A DNA stretch of 64,000 nt from Panax quinquefolius (Eukaryota; Streptophyta; Magnoliopsida; Apiales; Araliaceae). The notes beneath the pieces are model-generated. The model saw only the letters and a program-made list of their open reading frames with translations. It did no database searches and had not been told where the DNA came from. The stretch spans positions 51,991,899-52,055,898 of the forward strand of contig CM035163.1 of NCBI GenBank assembly GCA_020205615.1, given 5' to 3'. Positions 32,101 to 42,776 of this stretch are shown here, piece after piece (position 1 is the first letter of the stretch; each line of letters opens with the position of its first letter). The position numbers and the translations under genes were made by a program.

Positions 32101-32420
32101 TTGCAGTAACATGAAAGATAACGATCGCAGTGCAGACTCAACGATCCTAGTACAGACTCAACGATGGCAGAACAAAGGAGCATCCTGTGATGATAAAAGT
32201 TCAACAAATCAAAGAAATCTCTCTGTCAAGCGCCTCAGGAACAAACCTAACCCTTGATGCACTCTATGAGGTTAGCCCTTCTTGAGCTACCTTAAACCGA
32301 GAAGAATGCTAAGTCAAAAGTTCATCACAAGAATCCGGGCAGACTCAACGATCGCAATTCAGACACAACGATTGCAGAGCAGACTCGACGATCATAAAGG
32401 ATACCACAACGATCGTAGTC
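32101..32420. repeat. Short repeats with CGATCG core after copia pol
   Basis: A unit of about 20 bp (CAGACTCAACGATCGCAGTG, with variants) is repeated about three times in tandem at 32112-32170. It recurs as four more scattered copies at 32340-32420 (ACGATCGCAA, ACGATTGCAG, ACGATCATAA, ACGATCGTAG). The core CGATCG is palindromic. The stretch 32011-32680 between pol and the next ORF holds no long frame besides these repeats and a TA run at 32595-32617. Confidence 0.75.
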
Positions 32421-32594
32421 TCTCCAAAGGACACATCAGCTCAGGAGGAGCTAAGGGGAAAATTAGTATTTTCTCTCAAGTTAAAATCATGGAGCCAAGC
32501 AGCACTCGACACATGTCTCTCTAATTATATCATGTGGAGGGAAGTTACAAGGATAGTTTAAAAACCTTTTGAAAGCTCAGAAGTTCAAAAAGCT

Positions 32595-32617
32595 CATATA
32601 TATATATATATATATAT
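32595..32617. repeat. TA microsatellite
   Basis: About 11 TA units some 65 bp upstream of the ORF that follows copia pol. Confidence 0.9.
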
Positions 32618-32680
32618 CTCTCCAACAATAGAAACCCTAGCTTTCAAAATCGCAAAGTAATCCTCAGTACAAAGAAATCA

Positions 32681-35313
32681 ATGGCAACCTCAAATGTCAT
32701 TTCTGGTTATAGATTCTATTTTGATGAGTTCAAGACAGCTAATCCCAAGTTTCTCAAAACTCTGTCTTTGATAAAGAAAGCTTGTCTTGAAGAGGCTCTG
32801 GGTACGAGCACGATAATCTAACCTAAGCTGATAAAAGAATTCTACAGAAATGGTGTGTTCGAGAACGACGTCATCACCACGAGGGTCAAGGACGTGGAAA
32901 TCAAGCTCAACGCTGAGAATATAAATCTAGCCCTAGGCTTCAAATCGAAAGGGTTTCCGTTCATAGATGTCATCGATTTCCATGAAGGACTTAAGAGAAT
33001 GCACCACAAAAAGTTCCCCACTATCAAAGGGTACAAGAAGAAAGAGTTCCCTCAGAGGTACGAATTTCTGCAGACATTGTTGGAAAATGCATATGCTGCA
33101 AGAGCTCCGGTCATGACTCTGTAAATGAAGTGCAGCTCAAGCTCATGACAGCCATCAGTTATGGGATGCATCTTAACTATGGAGCCCTACTACTTGAATG
33201 GATTGGGAAGTGGATTCTTAGCTCAAAGAAGTCAAAGAGCTCTGGGAAGATGCTATACGGACGATTCATAAGTATTATCCTACAGTCCGCCTTGGGAGAT
33301 AAGATAGGGGATGATGAAGGAGAGTCCATCAATCCAAACAGATGAATGACCCAGCAACTGTTCAAAAATTGGAAAAGGAATCCAGCAAAAAATGTACGAA
33401 TGATGTCTGAGTCCAGTGGTAAGACTGGTGATGCAAAGGAGTCAGTCATTCTAAGGAACATGTCTGTTGTTAAGGAAACTGAAAAAGATGAAGAAGAAAC
33501 CAATAAGGAGGAACCAATGGCTTTAGTCAGAAAAAGCAAAGGAAAAAGAAAGCTGAAGGCTCAAATGGCAGAAGAACCCTAGGGGTTAACCACTGATATA
33601 CCACAAGAGCTTTCTGACATTGAAACTCTGAGGATATTAAGAAGGAAGGAACAATTGGCTAAGGCAGATGAAGATAGAGCTACCATATCTCAGCTGCTAA
33701 AGAAGAATAAAAATAGTCACAAGTCTAAGAGGTCATCTGTCTCCTCGATCATAGAATCTCTACCAATCGTAGAGACCAGACTGGATGCCTCTCCCAAAGA
33801 GGCTGCTGCAAAAGATACTCTAGCTGATCAACAGTTCAGAGCTAAAGCTGAAGGAAGTGTTGAGGTTATGGCTCAGCCTAAAAAGTCCAGAAGAAAACTT
33901 GTCAAGAAATACATTCTTGTCAATGAAAAGGCCTTAAAGGAGGAAGATAAAAGGATAGCTGTAGAAAAGAGGCTATCCGAAGCTAGTCAATAGAACATAG
34001 CTCAAATTGAGGGGGAGCTACTTGAAACTCTCATTCTAGAAAATGTGTCAGCTGAGGGGGAGCTGCATGAAATACAGATGGATGATCATGTTGAGGGGGA
34101 GCCTCATAATATCCTTATGGGAGAAGAGGCTCCTCCTAAAGAAATTGTGAATGCACCAGAGCAAGAAAATCACAAGGAAGTGATTGATGTAGTGGAATCC
34201 TCGAAAGAAGATAGAGAAGAAGAAGATGATGATGATGACATCGAAATCATAGCTGTGGGCTGTGATGGGTATAGGAGAGCAAACTACAATCAGTTGTTCT
34301 CCTATCTACCCATGATGCCTTTTCACAGACCTTAAATTCTTAACTGTTGGGATCACATGTTCTGGAGCTTCAAAGCCTATCCAGCAATCTCAGTACTAGC
34401 TCATGGATTTCCAGGAAACTTCAACTTTGCCAAAAATTTGCTCACAAATAACTCTTCTTCAAAGAATGAGCATGAGGTACTATCTATCCCAATCCTCTTC
34501 AGAGTTAATCACTATCCATCATCATTTTTCAATCAATTTTATGAATTTCCAAGCTGATTAGAAGTGATCCTAAATCAACTAAATCAATTCCCAGTTACAG
34601 AATCCCAAAATTCTGTAGTTGATGAACCAAATATGCCCAACTTCATTTTAATCTCATCTACTCTCATCTCTACGATTACTAACTCAAGTCCGATCGTAGA
34701 GTCACTCGCCCAAATCGTAGAGCCGCCTACTCAAGAAGCCCAAACACAAGCCCCTCCACCAGACATTTTATCCTCATCCTCCAATGAATGTTTCAACCTT
34801 AATCTTGCTCTTTACACCCTGCAAGATCAATTCAAAAGAGCCCCTCCTCCAAACAATTCGCAACTCCTTGAACTCATATCAGATCTTCCAACAAAATCAG
34901 AACTGTCTGAAGCATCCCAAAAAGTGACTAAGGACATACAGGAAGAACTTGAAGTTCACTCAGACCTTGTTCAACTGAGGTGACTCATCTCATTGATCTT
35001 TTGACTCCTCCCAAGCACCCTAAGCTACGAGCTCACAAAGAAGCTTCGGGAGATCATAAAGGAGATGATTTAGAGCATAAATGAATGGGATCAAATTCAT
35101 TTTCAAGCTACTAAAAGACACAGGGATGCTGTTTTGATCCTACAAACTACTCAGGAGTCCCAGAACAATCTTATGATGGAAAGTCTCATGAATTTATGAA
35201 CTGTAATGAAAGAATTTCAAGACTTCTCCATGGGCCAAATGAAACAGCCCGACACTGCATCATGGACATCCTCCAACGAAGGGAAGCTCACTCTACGATG
35301 CTCTCATTAAAGA
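32681..35313 (+). pseudogene. Extra ORF after copia pol (Sirevirus 'env-like' position), broken
   Basis: The start is ATG at 32681 (MATSNVISGYRFYFDEFK). The N-terminal part (to about 33120) has EFYRNGVFENDVITTRVKDV and AENINLALGFKSKGFPF, resembling the 'putative plant transposon protein' domain. A stop interrupts at 32819 and frameshifts occur near 33120 and 33345. A long charged middle part (33346-34335) is Lys/Glu/Ser-rich with an acidic run (EEDDDDDIEI). A Pro/Ser-rich part (34564-34800) and a helical tail (about 35010-35200: KLREIIKEM, INEWDQIHFQATKRH) follow, cut by the N gap. Sirevirus elements carry such an ORF here. Whether it acts as an envelope protein is unproven. I see no clear signal peptide or membrane segment. 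Confidence 0.72.
34009..34103 (+). repeat. Triple GAGGGGGAGC purine repeat inside the extra copia ORF
   Basis: GAGGGGGAGCY occurs at 34009, 34054 and 34093 (spacings 45 and 39 bp), each preceded by T or CT as in a copia polypurine tract and reading Glu-Gly-Glu-Leu/Pro in frame. Sireviruses are known for multiplied polypurine tracts, so these may be such copies absorbed in the ORF. Confidence 0.6.
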
Positions 35314-35413
35314 NNNNNNNNNNNNNNNNNNNNNNNNNNNNNNNNNNNNNNNNNNNNNNNNNNNNNNNNNNNNNNNNNNNNNNNNNNNNNNNNNNNNNNN
35401 NNNNNNNNNNNNN
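35314..35413. other. Assembly gap of exactly 100 N
   Basis: A run of 100 undetermined bases, the usual placeholder for a gap of unknown size. Copia sequence stops on the left and an unrelated Ty3 coding frame begins on the right, so order and distance across it are uncertain. Confidence 0.99.
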
Positions 35414-35415
35414 AA

Positions 35416-35919
35416 GACTTTGAGAATCTAGGGTCGGCATCATACTTTGATGTGGTGGCCGATGAGGATGATGACATGGAGGTAACATTGTTTAATACGA
35501 TGATACCTGCACTAGAGCCAACACCACTAGAGGCAATGAGGGCATTGTATCTGGCGGTGTTGGACTGGAATGTGCAACTACGTACTGATGTATAAAATCT
35601 GAGGGAGGAAGTTGATGACCTCCATAAGGCAAAGGAGTCTGCAGAAGCATATTTTGAGTTAGAGCATGATGAGAAAGTGCTCATGAAGGATAAGGCTAGA
35701 GACTATAAGCACGAGGCTAATGAGCTTCATAAGGAACTGGGAGAGAAGAACCAGAAGATAGCTCGGATGTCTTACATCTATAAGAGTACTCATGAGGATT
35801 TCAAGCTGAAAATTGCTTGTTATTCGATTTAGTTGGTGCAGACCCGTCACACTATTAGTCGAGATATTGTGGTGATTCTTGCGAACGAGAAGCACGAGAA
35901 TGCTTTTAGGCAGTGCTAG
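35416..35919 (+). pseudogene. Coiled-coil ORF upstream of gag in element B2
   Basis: One frame runs from the gap edge to TAG at 35917-35919 (168 codons) with two internal stops (TAA near 35593, TAG near 35830). The first part is acidic (DEDDDMEV). From about 35600 it is a Lys/Glu-rich heptad-like helix (REEVDDLHKAKESAEAYFEL, ARDYKHEANELHKELGEKNQ). The N-terminus is missing. A similar Glu/Lys-rich ORF precedes gag in B3 (57970-58429). It is not part of gag, protease or pol. I know of no assigned function. Structural or RNA-binding scaffolding is only a guess. Confidence 0.65.
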
Positions 35920-36226
35920 TAGTAAATAAAGGAAGTATAAATATGTAACTACTTTGTGTATCTATGTAGTGATGTAAAACCCTCTTTTGTATAACTAAAG
36001 GGTAGTCTTTTTGTAAATCCCAACTTACAGAAGTCAATCACTAGATAGAAATGTAATAGCCGTAGCTATGGAACAAATGTGTAAATAGTTTTGAAGAAGC
36101 ATATTAATATAATGAAGTTTTTATTAAATGTGCTTGATGTTAGTGAGTTGTTATGGTTTGATGAATAATAACCAAGAAAAAGAGACAAGTAAATAATAAT
36201 GAAGCTTTATTTATTTAAACAAACAA

Positions 36227-37235
36227 ATGCCGCCAAGATGAAGATAAAGTAATCAAGAAGCTGAATCCCATAATGAGAACCAAGAAGGTTAAAACAACCC
36301 TATGCAAAAGTTCATTAATTTATTAACGATTGTATTTAACCAAGCTGGGGGTAGAGCACGAGTGGTTCTTAAGGTAGTTCAAACGTCTACCTTTAAGGAA
36401 TTTAAGAGTATGGGTCCACCGGAGTTTAGGGGAACTACAGATCCTATTGAGGCCCAAATATGGGTGAAGGAAGTAGAGAAGGCATTTGTCATAGAAAATA
36501 TTGTGGAGGTGCAAAAGACTTCTTTTGCTACCTATATGATGAAGGGAGAAGATAATTTTGGTGGGAGGCTCACCAGAGGAGCAGGTGCGGTTACGTGGGA
36601 ACAGTTCAAGAAGGTCTTCTTTGAGAACTACTTTCCTACGAGCATGCATGGTAGGATGGAGATTAAGTTCCTAAAACTTAAGAAGGGGGACATGAAGGTT
36701 CCCCAATACATAGCCAAGTTCAATGAACTGGCGAGGTTTACTCCACATTAAGTGGACACTAAGGAGATGAAGGCTTGTAGGTTTGAGCAAGGACTGAAGC
36801 CCTGGCTCTATAGTAGAATTTTGGTGTTCTAGAGCGCTTCGTTCTGAACAATTGTAGAGAAGGAAATTATTGTCGATGGTGGTAAAGAGGCTTTGAGTCA
36901 ATACCATACAGAGAAGAAAAAGAAGAATAAAGGAGATGGAGCACCCAAGACTGAGGGAGCTAGTGGAAGCGAAAGTGCGACCAAAAGAAAAGGCTTTAAC
37001 TCTGGGAGTACCAGAGACAAATAAGGGGATCCTAAGCATAGGATCAAAGCGTGTAAGACATTCGAGAAGGCTCATCTAGGAGTCTGCCTCAAAGGGAAGT
37101 CAGTTTGTTATAATTATGGGCGGGAAGGTCACATTTCACTCAATTGTCCTAACCCTATGAAGAACTAGGGGTTTTTCGTGTGTGGGTCGATGGACCACAT
37201 GGTAAGGAATTTTCCTAAAGAAGGGGTCAGAGGGT
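36227..37235 (+). pseudogene. gag: gag of Ty3 element B2 (decayed)
   Basis: ATG at 36227 gives MPPR then a stop (TGA for CGA). The Retrotrans_gag core is open at 36302-36751: FKEFKSMGPPEFRGTTDPIE, QIWVKEVEKAF, TSFATYMMKGED, TWEQFKKVFFENYFPTS. The usual YWW motif is altered and a stop follows TPH at 36751. The Lys-rich linker (36900-37020) contains another stop. In the first zinc knuckle (about 37106-37150, CYNYGREGHISLNC) the second Cys is Tyr. In the second (about 37180-37215) Cys is replaced in more than one place. All these are typical of an inactive copy. Confidence 0.83.
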
Positions 37236-37289
37236 AACAATTATACTAGTAGTGGTCAGCTAGCCTTTACTAGACCAACACCACCGAGT

Positions 37290-38912
37290 AGACCTACGAC
37301 TCGTACTTTTAATATGATTGTCCAAGATGAAGTTGCATCAGCGGATGCAATGACACGTATTATCTCGGTCAATGAAATAAATGCTTAAGTGCTATTTGAT
37401 TCGGGTGCTACTTGTTCTTTCATAGCATATGAATTTGCTAAATGTTTAGGAATTACTTCCGAAAAGATTAGAAATACTTTTAAACATTAAGGTAGTGAAT
37501 GAAGATATAATTCCCGTTGAACACATTTATAGGAATTTTTGCGTAGATATTAGAGGTAACAAATTGTCGGTAGATCTTATAGCGATAAGGTTGGGAGAAT
37601 TTGATATAATTCTCGGGATGGATTGGTTGTTTAACTATATAGCGATAATAGATTGTCAAAAGAAAAGTGTGAACCTTCGAATTTCTAAGAAACCCAAGGT
37701 AGTGTTCTATGGTTGGAAATTACCAGGACGCTCTTGTTATCTGATAATAACACAAGCTAGGAAGTTGTTGAATAAAGGATGTGTAGGTTATCTGTGCCAT
37801 GTTGTTGATACCAAGAGAGTGGGAGCACCATTGGAACAAATACATATAGTACAGGAATTCACAGACGTGTTTTCAGATGAGTTATCGGATCTTTCGCCAT
37901 ATAGGGAGATCAAGTTCGTTATTGATGTCGTGCTAGGAGTGACACAAGTTTTTAGGGCACCATATCAGATGGCGCCGGTGGAAATGAAGGAGCTAATGAT
38001 TCAACTACAAGAATTATTAGACATGAGGTACATTCAATCAAGTGTTTCTCCGTGGGGAGCACCTGTATTTTTTGTAAAGAAGAGGGACGGATCGTTAAGA
38101 CTTTGTATCGATTATCATGAGTTGAACAAGTTAACGATCAAGAATAAATACCCATTGCCCAATATTGATGATCTATTTGATCAGTTAAAAGGGGCGAATT
38201 ATTTCTTTAAGATAGATTTGTGTACAGGGTATCATCAGTTGAAAGTGAGGAAAGAGGATGTACCTAAGACGACGTTCAGGACTTGTTATGGTCATTACGA
38301 GTTTCTAATTATGTCGTTTGGATTAACATATGCGCTAACCACATTCATGGATATGATGAACAGAGTGTTCAAGCAATACTTGGACAAGTTCATCACAGTG
38401 TTCATTGATGATATTCTAATCTATTCAAAGATGCCAGAAGATCATGCTAACCATTTAAGATTAGTTTTAGATACACTACGGAAGGAAAAGTTGTATGCGA
38501 AATTCACTAAGTGTGAATTTTGGCTTGAAAGAGTGCAGTTTTTAGGGCACGTCATCGAGAAATATGGGATTTCAGTGGATCCAGCGAAGGTGGAAGCAGT
38601 TATTAATTGGGAGCAACTGAAAACACCAACCAAGGTGCGAAGCTTCCTAGGGTTAGTAGGATACTATCGAAGATTCATCCAGGATTTTTCTAAGATAGCT
38701 ACTCCGTTGACAAATTTGACAAGGAAGACCGTGAAGTATGTGTGGACGGAGAAGTGTGAGGATAGTTTTCAAGAACTAAAGAAGAGGGTAAGTGAAGCAC
38801 CTGTATTATCGTTACCAGATGATATGAGAAATTTTTTAGTTTATAGCGATGCTTCATATAGAGGACTGTGTTGTGTGTTCATGCAGCATGGCAAGGTCAT
38901 GGCAGCGGTAGT
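37290..38912 (+). pseudogene. Protease, reverse transcriptase and RNase H start of element B2
   Basis: The protease motif VLFDSGATCSFI lies at 37389-37424, in a frame broken by stops at about 37386 and 37488. From 37495 a single frame stays open for about 470 codons to the insertion point, with every RT block present: [54 protein letters not shown], the catalytic [10 protein letters not shown] (38401-38430), then [19 protein letters not shown] and [14 protein letters not shown]. RNase H begins at [13 protein letters not shown] and is cut after KVMAA. This is the best-preserved RT in the window, but without RNase H or integrase it cannot work alone. Confidence 0.9.
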
Positions 38913-40897
38913 TGTGACACCCCCAAATCTGGGTACTTCATTCCCATAAGACTTGGTGTTCACTTTCCATTCATTCATATCTAACTACCTAAATATAATA
39001 AAATTTAAACAATAAAACCTCCCCATTAAAAGGGTTACATAATTAAATTAATACGTCTCCCAGGTTATTTAACCTTTAACATACATCAAGTGCGGAAATT
39101 AAAATGATTACATCACATCATTCAAAATAAAGTCTGTCATCATCCAATTAAATAAATTACAAGTCTTTAACACTTGTTCATTTTCCCTTTTCCTTTGCTA
39201 GTGGTAGGTTCATTGACCTTCTCAACTTTAGCTTCAATAATTATATATATGCAAGAGTGAGCCAGACAAATGCTCACTTGATATAGCAATTAATACAACA
39301 ATATAATAACTGCCAAGGAATAGACTCAACAGAACTGAATAATACTCTATCAATGATAATCAAGAACTGAAATCAACATGCGAAATATAACTAAGGGTCA
39401 CAAGACCACAAACTTTGTCCATGGTTATAAGTAATCTTTCAACTTAAACCTAAACAGTTATAAGACTATAGGGACTTCTCGTACTTAGGGTGATCAGCTA
39501 TTCGTACCATGTATTGTCCCCTATAATAGGGTTGTTCTTCTCAGTTTTAGAGTACAAGTCTGCACAAAAGAAAGTTTGGTTGGGATAACTTCAAGGGTAA
39601 TTTAGGGTTTAACGATCATCAACAAAGGATTAGTTGAATCAACAAAGTTTAATATCATTTCGAATAATCAATAACAGCATAATATGGAATAATTAGGAAT
39701 CATTGGTGAACCAACACTATATATCAAAGTTAGGCTTAGAAATAAACTAGAAAACATAAGCATTTAGTAATACAACAAACCTTGCTTGAACAATATTAAG
39801 CTAAGGCTATAATCTTATCGAATAAGAGAATTGAATTATTGAACATGCTTTAATGAATAACAAGGTGAGAACGAAACTTGTTCAATATAACAATAAAGGT
39901 TAGAAACTGTGTAAAGTAAATGAGATAGGATGATTCAATTAGAGATTTGAGTTCAAGAACTTACATTCATTATAAAAAGAATAAAACTATGAAAACTTGC
40001 TTAATTATAAACAAGTTAGGATAAATCAAAAAAGGATTAGAGTTAACAACTTGCTTAAATAAAGTTTAGGGTTAAAGAACTTGCCTCATACGTAAGCTAT
40101 AAATTACAACTCATGTTCACCTACACATATTATTAGAATCACAACATCTATTAGATATACTAAGATCCACTTCCCAAATTAAATCTCATTTTTAGTTGAA
40201 CTTGTTACTTTAGTACAAGTTTCAAATCACACCATATACACTTCAGAATCATAAGTCTTAAAATTACATCACTTAGACACCAACTCTAGATTTTAATAAA
40301 TCACAACGTAAGTTTTCACAACTTAACAATTTTTTACAACTTTGGAATTACCACCTACATGATACAAATCTGTTATAGTAACTTTATTACATGTTCATCA
40401 CATTAACATTTCATTAGACTATGTTACAATGGGTTTTTAAAGTCTGCATCATCAATAGACTTCACTACTTCTGTTCTGGGTATGGCACAATTGCGCCATG
40501 TTTAACCTTGGAAACGGTACTTAAGCTGTGCCATTTAAACCATGACACCGGTAAGCAACAACGCTAGTCTTGTGATGTAAACTACGCAGTCAGTTTATAT
40601 ACTTTGTTCAATCTAACTATCACGAATTTCATCAATAAATTAGCAAATTATACATACCCAAATGATATAGACTTCATATACACATTACCCATCATATATA
40701 TATACTGATTTGGAATAATTAAACAACAATTACAAACAAATTTATTCTTTTAAATTCCATGTTTTTACAAAAACTCCATTTTTGATATCCTTAGCAAAAA
40801 TTAACACTGAAGTCTCATTACTGCACCAAATCAACTAATTCAAATTGTATTATTTTTGTTTCTTACTGAATTAACACATTCAAGACTCAATTTATAG

Positions 40898-42644
40898 TGA
40901 TAAGTAGGTTTATACCTACTTATCCGATATCTGTTACTTAAATTAGTTGCTTAAACTCATGTTTCTTAGATACTTTTCATGCATTTTGTGTTTATTTTGT
41001 AGATTTTATGCTTGGAGCTGTGTGAGCCACTATTTGTATGAAAACACAAGGAAAAGCAATCCGGACATTGTTTGGGCTTTCATGTTCATTTCATGTTCAT
41101 AGCTTGGAACTTAGATTATGTTTTAGAGCTTGTTCTTAGCTTTCTGTAACATCTTGAATCATTCCAATCCGAGTTTGGATACAAGAGTTATGACCTTTGT
41201 ACCGAAGGATATTGAACTTCACTGTTTTGGGTGGCCATTTGCATAGTAGTCACTTCCAACACAATTTTAACCTTTATCCATCCATTATTTCTGAATTTTC
41301 AAAGAATGAAAGTTGTAGAGCTCGTCGAGAGCTTCGATTTGATAGGCTGTATGCCCCATAACTCCTCTCGAATCAAAAGTTAAGGCTATCTTATCAGAAG
41401 ACACTACAGTAAAAAATCCTTAGCGTGGGCACGCAAATTTCTAGTGTATTTTAGGCGCGGTCGCGCCAGTCCCTGGACCAAAAAAATTCCATCTGCTACT
41501 TGAGCGCGGACACGCTTAACTCCAGGCCATTCCCAGCGCAGCCGCGCCACTTTGGAAGTTAACTAGAGTTGACTTTTTCACTAAATAGTGGAATTGGAGC
41601 GTAACTTGAAGGGGGGGGGGGGAGGGTTCAATTAGGGCTTATAGATATAGAAAAGATATCAATATGTAAAAGGGGATTCCACCCTTGGGAGATTAATCTA
41701 GAGTACATATGCTCTTTTCTTCTCTTTCTTGGTTAGATTAGATTAGAGTTGAAGATTGAAGATCCTTAAAAGTTCAGAAGTAAAACAAGAGAAGAAACTC
41801 AGATTTACTATTCTTAATCCCTAATTCTCTTTACTTCTATTTGTATCTTTCAATGTATAATCAATTGTAGATCATTGATTCTAATTCAACTATGAGTTAA
41901 ACTCTATTTTGGGATTGTAATGGAATTTATTGCCTAGTTTATTTTGATATACTTCATTGTTAGTCTTATTGATTGTTATGAGATTGTCTATTAAGATTCA
42001 TGCTTATTTGCTTAGTTGATTGGCCATCGATTATTGTGATAACCCATATGAACTTGAAAGACGGCGTATGGGTTTAGATCTGATCTTAATAGCTTGCATT
42101 TTTATGTTCTACATGGTGATAGAATGTATGATTCGTGCTTAGGATAGACATATACTGAAGCACCACTCGTAGTCAATCGAGGACTTGGGCTTGAACCCTA
42201 ATTATTTATAAATCACATAGACATATAATGGTTTAGGTAATGTGGATGTTTATGTGTATTCTATCAATTATGGATTATATGTGATATGGGTATGGTACAT
42301 CAAGAGATGGCCATGTTTCACTTTCGTGTTCTGGACTAAGAATCCGGTATAATTAATTTGGCTTAACATGAAGTGTGTCGATTTAAATGATTCCATAGGT
42401 GAAATTGTAATCTCAAGTCTTCATATTATCTAGTCTTATTCTAGGGGTAGTTAGTATTACTTAGTTTCTTAGTTTAAATATATAATATCATAGCAATCAT
42501 TTAAATAAGACTGAAATGGTTATGGGCTAGTGCTTGGTGAACTTTATTAGTTAATTCTTTATGGGAATGATACTTTACTTACTCTTTATTACCAGTTGAC
42601 CATGTATACTTGCACGCATATATTGATCGATAAAATGATCAACA
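40898..42644 (+). repeat. Family C LTR1 (1747 bp)
   Basis: TGATAAG...ATCAACA. It holds a terminal 11-bp inverted repeat (40899-40924), a GC-rich CpG stretch (about 41419-41560) that has decayed toward TG/CA, and a poly-G run (about 41611-41623). It differs from LTR2 and LTR3 at several shared positions (for example ACTGAAGCACC for ACCAAAGCACC near 42154). I see no gene in it. Confidence 0.92.
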
Positions 42645-42650
42645 AGTTTT

Positions 42651-42668
42651 TGGCGCCATTGTCGGGGA
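42651..42668 (+). promoter_or_regulatory. Primer binding site for tRNA-Asp, array copy 1
   Basis: TGGCGCCATTGTCGGGGA matches the complement of the 3' end of plant tRNA-Asp (TGGCGCCGTTGCCGGGGA) except for two transitions. It lies 6 bases inside the LTR. Athila-type elements use this primer. Confidence 0.85.
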
Positions 42669-42776
42669 ATTAGTTTAATAATTTTTGCTAACATTAATTT
42701 TAATCAAATTGGTCTTAATTTAAACATTTTTATTTTGTTTTAATTATCTTCTTATTTTTCTCTCTTTCAAGGTACC

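Larger units (their letters stand above)
27271..35313 (+). mobile_element. Ty1/copia element, Sirevirus-like, both ends missing
   Basis: The order gag C-terminal part, protease, integrase, reverse transcriptase, RNase H is the Ty1/copia order. It is followed by a further ORF of over 2 kb after pol, a mark of the Sirevirus (SIRE/Maximus) lineage. The left end begins in the middle of gag, right after the family C LTR. The right end runs into the N gap. No LTR belonging to it is visible. All frames carry stops or frameshifts, yet the protein motifs are clear, so it is an old but recognisable copy and the oldest layer of the left block. Confidence 0.9.
35414..38912 (+). mobile_element. Ty3/gypsy family B element B2, 5' and 3' truncated
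   Basis: In order: coiled-coil ORF (35416-35919), leader (35920-36226), gag (36227-37235), protease, reverse transcriptase and the start of RNase H. It is cut at 38912 by the 3' LTR end of B3 (TGTGACACCC, minus orientation). The left end lies in the gap. The protein similarity to B1 and B3 is high, but gag and leader are more diverged, so B2 is a sister subfamily. Confidence 0.87.

Noticed and set aside
32681..35313. Calling the extra copia ORF a true envelope gene
   Set aside because: I see no signal peptide, furin-like site or membrane segment in the readable parts. Only position and partial domain resemblance support the 'env-like' label.
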